A DNA stretch of 64,000 bases from Pelobates cultripes (taxonomy: Eukaryota > Chordata > Amphibia > Anura > Pelobatidae): the NCBI GenBank assembly GCA_933207985.1, contig OW240916.1:313739672-313803671 (forward strand). The letters run 5' to 3'. The notes under the pieces were generated by a model. It was not told the origin of the DNA and did no database searches. It worked only from the letters and a program-made list of their open reading frames with translations. The position numbers and the translations under genes were made by a program. This document shows positions 55,763-64,000 of the stretch, piece by piece (position 1 is the first letter of the stretch; every line of letters begins with the position of its first letter).

Positions 55763-55920
55763 CTTTAACCCCTTAAGGACCAAACTTCTGGAATAAAAGG
55801 GAATCATGATATGTCACACATGTCATGTGTCCTTAACCCCTTAAGGACACATGGCGGAAATATTCCGTCATGATTCCCTTTTATTGCAGATGTTGTGTCC
55901 TTAAGGGGTTAAGGGGTTAA
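55763..55920. mobile_element. Two adjacent TTAACCCCTTAAGGAC palindromic MITEs in X'
   Basis: Each is a short palindrome of TTAACCCCTTAAGGACC/CA ... TCCTTAAGGGGTTAA type with GGGAATCATGA inside. X has only one of them at the same place (59169-59246), so the second inserted after the two copies diverged. Confidence 0.65.
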
Positions 55921-56559
55921 GCAAATTAAAGGACCATTCTGGTCACCATAACAACTTCACCTAAATGAAAATGCTATGATGCCAGGACGCCCCTGGGTGC
56001 TCGCTTTCCTTTAGGGGGTTAAATCGCTCTCAAATGGTTTAACCCCAAAGGCTTCCTCCAGCTCCAGGTCGCTCAGTGGTATTTGGCTTCTGAAACAGAG
56101 TGTTAGGAAGTGCAGATTGACGTCAGGCATGGGTGCCGCTGATTGGCTAAAGTGGACAGTTGACGCTCTAAGCCAATCGCTAGTTCCCGGTTCAGAAAAT
56201 ATTTTTACTTTTTTATGAATGGGGAGCTACTGATTGGCTTAGAGTGCCAGCTGACCGCTCTAGCCAATCAGCAACACCCCTACCCAACGGCACTCTGTGC
56301 TTCCTGACACTCAGTAAATAAAATAAATAAAAGTGAACACATTAACACCGATATTTTTTTACCTTTGGAGATGAGAAGGTCCAGCGTTTCCCTGCCAGGC
56401 CCAGGTACCAAAACCTTATGATGTGGTGTCCAGAATAAAGTGGAGGGTTCACTTCATTTGTCCTTCCTGCTCCAATCTCCTTTTCCTCTCCTTCATTTGA
56501 CAGTCTTTTTTTTTCTTCTGACACTGTTTTCTATCCTTGGCCCCTTCTGCTCTTTTACC

Positions 56560-57060
56560 TTTCTGCTTATTTTCTGCCCTTCTGCTCCTTTCTCATTCTG
56601 CTCCCTTTTCTACTTTACCTTTGCGCTCCTTGCTGTCCCTTTCTGCTCTACCTTTGCGCTCCTTGCTGTCCCTTTCTGCTCTACCTTTGCGCTCCTTGCT
56701 GTCCCTTTCTGCTCTACCTTTGCGCTCCTTGCTGTCCCTTTCTGCTCTTTCTCCTACTTTACCTTTTACCTTCTGATTCTTTCTGCTCCTTTACCTTTGT
56801 GCTCCTTGCTGTCCCTTTCTGCTCCTTGCTGCCCCTTTCAGCTCCTTCTACTTTACCTTTGTGCTGCTTTACCTTCCAGCTCCTTGCTGACCCTTCCTGT
56901 TCATTTCTGTTCCTTTGTGCTCTTTCTCCTACTTTACCTTTTGTGCTCCTTGCTGTCCCTTCCAGCTCATTGCTGCCCCTTTCTGCTCCTTGATGTCCCT
57001 TCCTGCTCATTTCTGTTCCTTCTCCTTTTCTTACCTTACCTTCCTGCTCCTTGCTGACTC
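56560..57060 (-). repeat. Purine-rich minisatellite of X' (pyrimidine on plus strand)
   Basis: About 500 bp of CTCCTTGCTGTCCCTTTCTG-type units, including four near-identical 40-bp repeats at 56600-56740. Long frames seen through it are a by-product of its composition. Confidence 0.8.
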
Positions 57061-57093
57061 TTCATGTAGGCTGTCTCCCCCATCCCTCACTTC

Positions 57094-57865
57094 TATAGGC
57101 GTGCGCACGGGGTGTGTCGGGTGTGCCTGGGCACACCCTAATCCCCGCGGCACGCCAATGGATTGAGAACGGCAGGGGAGATCTCTGGATCTCCCCGGTC
57201 GGCTCATGCAGAGCCGACGCTATCCGAGCGGCGACTCTGGTTGAAGCTTCCATGGGCCAGTGGGGAGATCAAAGTTCTACCTCACCGGTCCACAGCAGCA
57301 TGGAGGGAGGCAGCAGAGAACCCTGGGCTAGAGTTCACTCTCCAGTGAACCACCAGGGAAGGCAGCAGGACTGGGATATTAACTAGTCTGCCCCCACCTC
57401 CACCCAAACATACAGCACACACACATACAGCACACACAGCCCACAAACAGCACCCTCACACATACATCACCCTCGCACACACAGCACTCACACACATACA
57501 ACACCAACACACACCCAGCACACTAACAGCATCCTCACAAACACACAAAACCCACACACAAACAGCACACTCTCATACAAACAGCACCCTGACAAACACA
57601 CAACACCCGCACACAAACAGCACACTAACAGGACCCGAACAAACACGCACACACAAACACCCTCTCACACACATACACACACAGCACACTACCAATTCCC
57701 TCACAAACAGCACCCTCACACACAGCACACTAACAGCACCCTCACAGCAGTGTGTGTATATATACATATATATATATATATACACACACACACATACATA
57801 TACACATGGCATGTGTTTGTGCTTTAGGGTGCACACCCTAATGCAATAGGCTGCGCACGCCTATG
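57094..57865. mobile_element. hAT-like MITE inside X'
   Basis: 772 bp, the inverted twin of 54563-55334, flanked by CTCACTTC (57086-57093) and CTCACTCC (57866-57873). The identical site and identical one-base difference between the duplicates show that X already carried this MITE before X' transposed. Confidence 0.82.
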
Positions 57866-58261
57866 CTCACTCCCCTAATCTATAGGCTGCTGCCCCCCCA
57901 TGCCTCACTCCCCTATAGGCTGCTGCACCCCCCCCCAAAAATCTATAGGCTGCTGCCCCCCCAAAAAATCTATAGGCTGCTGGCTCCCTCCCCCAAATCT
58001 ATAGGCTATCTCAAATCCTCCCCCCGCTTACCTGATCTGTAGGCTGTCTCTGGCTGCATGTGTTGTTCCCCTGCGGTTTCAATCAGCAGAGAGAAGCAGG
58101 GATAGATGCAGCTTCCTATCCCTGTCTCTCTCCATACACAGCGCCACCTACTGGCCGGCGCCAGTATTGCAGTTCATTTTAAATCTCACACGAAAAATAT
58201 CAGAACAAGCTGAAAAATCCAGGCAAATGCCCCCCCTTGCCCCTCCCTGCGGACGCCCATG

Positions 58262-58269
58262 AAGGTAAA
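58262..58269. repeat. 8-bp target duplication AAGGTAAA (right)
   Basis: Exact match to 55569-55576. Confidence 0.85.
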
Positions 58270-58530
58270 GTAGAAGGAGCTGAAAGGGGCAGCAAGGAGC
58301 AGAAAGGGACAGCAAGGAGCACAAAGGTAAAGGAGCAGAAAGAATCAGAAGGTAAAAGGTAAAGTAGGAGAAAGAGCAGAAAGGGACAGCAAGGAGCGCA
58401 AAGGTAAAGTAGAAAAGGGAGCAGAAAGGGACAGCAAGGAGCACAAAGGTAAAGTAGAAAAGGGAGCAGAAAGGGTCTGCAAGGAGCAGAAAGGGATCAG
58501 AATGAGAAAGGAGCAGAAGGGCAGAAAATA
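58262..58530 (+). repeat. Purine-rich minisatellite, X right half
   Basis: Continuation of the 55372-55576 array after the inserted X'. Shorter than the matching array in X'. Confidence 0.7.
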
Positions 58531-59437
58531 AGCAGAAAGGTAAAAGAGCAGAAGGGGCCAAGGATAGAAAACAGTGTCAGAAGAAAAAAAAAGACTGTCA
58601 AATGAAGGAGAGGAAAAGGAGATTGGAGCAGGAAGGACAAATGAAGTGAACCCTCCACTTTATTCTGGACACCATATCATAAGGCTTTGGTACCTGGGCC
58701 AGGCAGGGAAACGCTGGACCTTCTCATCTCCAAAGGTAAAAAAATATCAGTATTAATGTGTTCACTTTTATTTACTGAGTGTCAGGAAGCACATAGTGCC
58801 GTTGGGTAGGGGTGTTGCTGATTGGCTAGAGCGGTCAGCTGGCACTCTAAGCCAATCAGTAGCTCCCCATTCATAAAAAAGTAAAAATATTTTATGAACC
58901 GGGAACTAGCGATTGGCTTAGAACGTCAACTGTCCACTCTAGCCAATCAGCGGCACCCATGCTTGACATCAATCTGCACTTCCTGACACTCTGTTTCAGA
59001 AGCCAAATACCACTGAGCGACCTGGAGCTGGAGGAAGCCTTTGGGGTTAAACCATTTGAGAGCGATTTAACCCCCTAAAGGAAAGCGAGCACCCAGGGGC
59101 TTCCTGGCATCATAGCATTTTCATTTAGGTGAAGTTGTTATGGTGACCAGAATGGTCCTTTAATTTGCTTAACCCCTTAAGGACACATGACATGTGTGAC
59201 ATATCATGATTCCCTTTTATTCCAGAAGTTTGGTCCTTAAGGGGTTAAAGGAACACTATAGTGTCAGGAATACAAACATATATTCCTGACACCATAGTTG
59301 TGAAAACACTATTCACCCTGGCTTTATGTGATAATGGCTATGCCCCTTCCCTTTCATGACACTGTCAAAAAGGTACCAAGCATGGATGTCATTACAATTA
59401 TGCCCCCCCCCTGGAAAAATTCCTGCGGACGCCCATG

Positions 59438-59985
59438 GTCCCAGACTATATACCAGGAGCTTCTGCCTGCTAGTAAGAAGGTAAGGAGACAAGTGGACCA
59501 GCGAGTGCCTTAGAAAGCGTTGAGTGAGCGCATCATTAGATGCATTTATGCCAAGCTCAGGGTGCTGTCTGCATAGTATGCCCTTAGTTGTCCAGCTGCA
59601 TGATTGGCAGGCAGCCTGACATGCATTCATGCCAGGCTGGCCTTCTAATTCTTTGGGCAGACATGTCCTCTTTTTGGGCATGTTCGTCCCTTTTGGCAGG
59701 TTACGTGATTTGTGTCAGTGGCACGCCCTTTTACAATGCCCATTGACTTCCTGCTTGACTGGACACTGCTGTTAGGGGTTATGGATTAACTTGAAAGATG
59801 AAAACATAAATTAGAGAGAGATTAGCCTAGGGTATGTGTTTTCTTATAGCTGCTGTTTTCTTTCTCCCCAGTACCATCTCCATCAGATACATGACGCTTG
59901 GGAGTGTTTTACTGTTTTTGGTCGATATGATTCTGTAATTAGGCCCGTCATAATTGTCAGCACCAGGCCCACTGGGCTCTTAATC
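59438..59985. other. Non-coding stretch
   Basis: No gene recognised. The first eight bases after X (GTCCCAGA) are the expected target duplication, whose partner would lie in the 54117-54216 gap. Confidence 0.4.
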
Positions 59986-59989
59986 TGGC

Positions 59990-62900
59990 CCTGCTCATGG
60001 TAGCTCTGTTTGGAATGGAAATAACCTGTACAAAAAAGATGGTTTGCATCTTTCTCAAAAGGGAACAAATGTTCTCACTGAGGTTTTGCTAGGATGTATT
60101 TAAACTAGCAGGGGGGGCAAAAGGGTGATAAAACATCAATACAATTGTCCCCCAAAACAAGGACAGAAGGTGCCTGTAGCAAGTGTGTTAAAAATTATAA
60201 GCTTAGAGTCATGTCTACAAATGCTCGCAGTTTAGGGAATAAGATCCATGAACTTGTGGCAATAATGGCAACTGATAGTGTAGATTTAGTCGCTGTTACG
60301 GAGACATGGTATAATGAGAAAACTGACTGGGACATAGCAATACCAGGGTACTCTTTTTTACATAGAAAAGACAGGGAAGACAAGAAAGGGGGAGGGGTGG
60401 CCCTGTATGTGAAGGATAGCATAAAATCTAGCCTAATAAAAGTTAGTGAGGCAAACAGAGTCCGTTTGGGTTATGTTAGAATTTGGTAATCACACAGTAA
60501 CTCATGTAGGTGTGATTTATAGGCCCCAAGGACAAATTGAAGAGTTAGATAATCTACTAGTTGAGGAAATAGCTAAAATGACAATGAAGGGGGAAGTTAT
60601 CATCATGGGTGACTTTAATCTTCCTGATGTGAATTGGAAAACAAATATAGCTGCTTGTGCCAGGAGCACACATATTCTAAACTCCCTACTGGGATTGTCT
60701 ATAAAACAAGTCGTTGAGGAGCCAACTCGTAAAGAGGCCATACTAGATTTAGTGTTAACAAATGGAGATTTAGTATCAGATATTACTGTAGGTGAAAGTT
60801 TAGGATCCAGTGATCATCAGTCAGTGTGGTTTAATATAAGAACAGTGACTGAGTCACACCACACAAAAACAAAGGTTTTAGACTTTAGAAAAACAGACTT
60901 TTCTAAAATTAAAATGTGTGGAGGAGTCATTATCAGACTGGAGCAATTTAAATGGAGTCCAAGAGAAATGGGATTATTTAAAAGTTGCACTACTGAAGGC
61001 AACAGAAAAATGCATTAGGCTTGTCAGTAAAAGCAAAAAATTCAAGAAACCACTGTGGTACTCCGCAGATGTGGCCAAAATAGTTAAAAACAAAAAGTTA
61101 GCATTTAGGAATTATAAAAAAACCCAGAGTGAGGAAGACAAAATGATCTATAAGATTAGGCAGAAAGAGGCTAAGCAAGTTATAAAAGCTTCCAAATCAC
61201 ACACAGAAGAGAAAATAGCACAGTCAGTAAAAAAGGGGGACAAAACATTTTTTAGATACATAAATGAGAAAAGAAAAGTAAAACAAGGATTAGTTAGATT
61301 AAAAACAAAAGAAGGAATGTATGTAGAAGAGGATAAAGGTCTAGCTGATTGCCTCAATTAATATTTTTGTTCAGTATTTACAGATGAAAACAAATTAGTA
61401 ATTTGTTACATGTGAGTTTACAGAGGAAGAGGTTCTATTTCAACTGTCAAAAGTAAAGACAAATAAGTCAATGGGTCCTGATGGAATACACCCAAAGCTA
61501 TTAAAAGAGCTTAGTGGTGTATTAGCAAAACCATTAACAGATTTATTTAACCAATCATTGTTAACAGGAGTAGTCCCAGGAGATTGGAAGTTGCGAATGT
61601 TGTGCCCATTCACGAGAAAGGTAGTAGGGAGGAGTCTGCAACTATAGGCCAGTAAGCCTTACTTTAGTAGTGGGGAAAGTAATGGAAACCATGTTAAAGG
61701 ATAGGATTGTTGAATATCTAAAAACACATGGATTTCAAGATCAGAGACAACACGGGTTTACTTCAGGGAGATCATGCCAAACTAATCTTATTGGTTTTTT
61801 TGATTGGGTAACTAAAATAATAGATCATGGTGGTGCAGTAAACATTGCTTACCTAGATTTCAGTAAGGCTTTAGACACTGTTGCACATAGAAGGCTTATC
61901 AATAAACTGCAATCTTTAAGTTTGGATTCCAATATTGTTGAATGGGTAAGGCAGTGGCTGAGTGACAGGCAACAGAGGGTTGTAGTCAATGGAGTATTAT
62001 CGAAGCACAGGCTTGTCACCAGTGGGGTACCTCAGGGATCTGTACTTGGATCCATTCTCTTTAATATTTTTATTAGTGATATTGCAGAAGGTCTTGATGG
62101 TAAGGTATGTCTTTTTGCTGAGGATACTAAAATATGTAACAGGGTTGATGTTCCAGGAGGGATAAGCCAAATGGCAAATGATTTAGGTAAACTAGAAAAA
62201 TGGTCAGAGTTGTGGCAACTGACATTTAATGTGGATAAGTGCAAGATAATGCATCTTGGACGTAAAAACCCAAGGGCAGAGTACAGAATATTTGATAGAG
62301 TCCTAACCTCAACATATGAGGAAAGGGATTTAGGGGTGATTATTTCTGATGACAATGTAATAGAGCAGCAGGAAATGCTAGCAGAATGCTTGGTTGTATA
62401 GGGAGAGGTATTAGCAGTAGAAAGAGGGAAGTGCTCATGCCATTGTGCAGAACACTGGTAAGACCTCACTTGGAGTATTGTACACAGTACTGGAGACCGT
62501 ATCTTAGAAGGATATTGATACCTTAGAGAGGGTTCAGAGAAGGGCTACTAAACTGGTTCATGGATTGCGGGATAAAACTTACCAGGAAAGGTTAAAGGAT
62601 CTTAACATGTATAGCTTGAAGGAAAGATGAGACAGGGGGGATATGATAGAAACATTTAAATATATAAAGGGAATCAACACAGCAAAGGAGGAGACTATAT
62701 TTAAAAGAAGAAAAACTACCACAACAAGAGGACATAGTCTTAAATTAGAGGGACAAAGGTTTAAAAATAATATCAGGAAGTATTACTTTACTGAGAGGGT
62801 AGTGGATGCATGGAATAGCCTTCCAGCTGAAGTGGTAGAGGTTAACACAGTAAAGGAGTTTAAGCATGCGTGGGATAGGCATAATGCTATCCTTACTATA

Positions 62901-63000
62901 AGATAAGACCAGGGACTAATGAAAGTATTAAGAAAACTGGGCGGACTAGATGGGCCGAATGGTTCTTATCTGTCGTCACATTCAAGGTTTCTATGTTTAC
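59990..63000 (+). mobile_element. CR1-group LINE, decayed
   Basis: Begins inside the end of ORF1 (DGLHLSQKGTNVLTEVLLGC near 60030-60100, matching the C-terminal Asp-x-x-His block of CR1 ORF1 esterase domains), followed by ORF2 and a CR1-type 3' end (GGACTAGATGGGCCGAATGG at 62944, then TCTTATCTGTCGTCACATTC and TTTCTATG). 5'-truncated. Confidence 0.82.
60145..62906 (+). pseudogene. CR1 ORF2 pseudogene: endonuclease and reverse transcriptase
   Basis: Apurinic-type endonuclease: STNARSLGNKIHEL, VAVTETWYNEKTDWD, KKGGGVALYVKD, then after a frameshift at about 60480 MGDFNLPDVNW and GSSDHQSVWF (catalytic Asp/His region). A second frameshift near 60920; linker to 61361. RT: MGPDGIHPKLLKEL (61470), QHGFTSGRSCQTNL, YLDFSKALDTVAH (motif A), TSGVPQGSVLGSILF, and FAEDT where FADDT is expected. 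C-terminal LEYCTQYWRP and YFTERVVDAWNSLP to the stop at 62906. At least five breaks; inactive. Confidence 0.85.
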
Positions 63001-64000
63001 CTCAAGGAAGTACTAAGGTTTGCAGGTTTCAAGCTAAGTCATTTTATAAGATGTAGGAAATAGGCTGCATAATAATATATACCAAAAAAAAAAAAAAAAA
63101 AAAAATGGACAGTAACCCTTCAGCTATGGGTTGGAAATGTTTGAGTGGTTTAGCCAATGTGCTTGTTGCCTCTTCCCCTGTGGAAAAGGATGATTTCCAC
63201 CACGCTGATCCCTTCCAACCATAAGTGGGGCAGAGGGCCAAAATCTGCAGTGAACCTCATGCATGTGGCCTCCATAGATCAGTGATCTGATAAATATGTA
63301 GAAATGTGGTCCATGTGTACTGCTGTACGGGAAACAGCAGAAGGGGGGATGGTTAAATTTCCATCAGATTCAGGGACACTTCTTGTCCTCCATGAAACTC
63401 ACCAAGATAGGCCAATAGAATTTCTCTTTTCCTCCAATATCTTACTTCACCAATAGAATGCATTTTGCACTAAATATCTTGCTATCCTGACTACACCTCT
63501 TCAGATGAACACATTAGTTGACAGATCAATACAAGGCAATTTTGTGGTTGATGTGGGTTGTATCTTTTTTTTTTCCTCCTGGTACTTTGCGCACTGAAAA
63601 CATAAATAAAAAATATAAAAAGAAGAAATGTGTGTGGCTGGTCAGTGTACCGGTGAACATAGAAATATCTTCTTGCCCTTTTATAGATAATTGCACCTCA
63701 ATCTGTAATGAAGCAGAATACTGGAAGTGACTACAACGCAAGCCCGTTGGAAGGTGTACTGATCTCTACCAGAATAAGTACAGATCCTCCATGCGTCATT
63801 GTTCACACCGAAACTGGGGTTCTGATCCTGGAGACTACAGGACCAAGAAAACTCCAGACAAGCTTTTTCAGCCCTACCAGCAGCAAAATGTGTTATGTGA
63901 ACCTGGGTAACCTAAATTGCATCGTAAAGGCTCAAACTCAATTTCCAGAGCCATTGTAAGACGACCAGTGAAAACTATGAGGTTTGCTTTCCAACTGTAT
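63001..64000. other. Right end, no gene recognised
   Basis: A21 run at about 63085-63105. 63518-63959 holds two short overlapping open frames (70 and 83 codons) after a pyrimidine tract ending in TAG (63686), but nothing recognisable and no splice donor that I trust. Confidence 0.35.

Larger units (their letters stand above)
55577..58261 (-). mobile_element. Inner hAT-like element X' (complete, inverted relative to X)
   Basis: 2685 bp from CATGGGCGTCCGCAGG to its inverted match, flanked by the 8-bp duplication AAGGTAAA. It contains the same parts as X in reverse order, including its own copy of the smaller MITE (57094-57865) at the same internal site. It has one extra TTAACCCC-type MITE (about 55838-55915) and a longer purine-rich array (56560-57060). 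No transposase. Confidence 0.82.
54217..59437 (+). mobile_element. Outer hAT-like element X, split by an inverted copy of itself
   Basis: Left half 54217-55576 (its first about 50 bases are in the gap) and right half 58262-59437, which ends GCGGACGCCCATG. The halves join at the duplicated AAGGTAAA. Content: a 54237-54415 unique part, a minisatellite with CAGCAGCCTATAGATT units, the smaller MITE (54563-55334), a purine-rich AAGGAGCAGAAAGG minisatellite, a unique part, a TTAACCCCTTAAGGAC MITE and the terminus. Total about 2.6 kb without the insertion. No transposase ORF, so nonautonomous. Confidence 0.75.

Noticed and set aside
56440..57057. 205-codon Leu/Ser/Pro-rich frame
   Set aside because: Runs through the CT-rich minisatellite of X'; composition artefact.
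63518..63959. Possible host exon after a pyrimidine tract at 63660-63686
   Set aside because: No recognised protein similarity, no trusted donor site and no neighbouring exon in the window.

Overview
The window is intergenic, repeat-dense DNA from a large vertebrate genome, most likely an anuran amphibian. It holds Penelope-like elements (PLEs) with a GIY-YIG domain, L2-, CR1- and L1-type LINEs, several Tc1-type transposons, many TTAA-bounded palindromic MITEs, hAT-like nonautonomous elements and simple repeats. I found no host gene with exon structure, and no rRNA, tRNA or CRISPR array. Species assignment is inference. Two assembly gaps are present (28991-29309 and 54117-54216).

The main structure is at 1-23200. 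An old L2-type LINE is interrupted by a solo LTR (5-bp duplication GTATC), which is itself interrupted by a 20.6-kb PLE array (1365-21941) flanked by a 14-bp target duplication (TCTCCCTTGCATGG). The array has one minus-strand copy (M, 1365-7026) joined at 7026/7027 to three plus-strand copies in tandem (P1 5'-truncated, P2, P3; spacing 5323 and 5319 bp). Both outer ends are element 3' ends, as if both target strands had been primed. Each unit encodes ORF1 and a reverse transcriptase/GIY-YIG protein. ORF2 lies in a -1 frame entered near a TTTTTTA heptamer and has a +1 shift at CTC TAA G in all four copies. The roughly 0.9-kb pseudo-LTR holds a TATA box, a hammerhead-like motif and two copies of a double-hairpin module, each followed by GTGAGT. 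The same hairpin module recurs in older PLE relics at 23.5 and 24.5 kb.

23.2-29.3 kb holds PLE relics, an L2 3' end, a TTCGG-rich foldback element and an ORF1-only L1-like element. 29.3-36.9 kb is sparse: a Tc1 relic and a possible L1 tail. 36.9-49.4 kb has palindromic MITEs and two Tc1 transposons. One Tc1 is interrupted both by a PLE 3' fragment carrying a well-formed hammerhead candidate and by a hAT-like MITE. This stretch also holds an L1 ORF1 relic and a diverged PLE GIY-YIG relic. At 49.4-50.6 kb is another ORF2-less retro-unit.

54.2-59.4 kb is a nested hAT-like element: one 2.7-kb copy inserted in opposite orientation into another copy of itself (TSD AAGGTAAA), each carrying the same smaller hAT-like MITE. 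The window ends with a decayed CR1 LINE (about 60.0-63.0 kb) and 1 kb without recognised genes.
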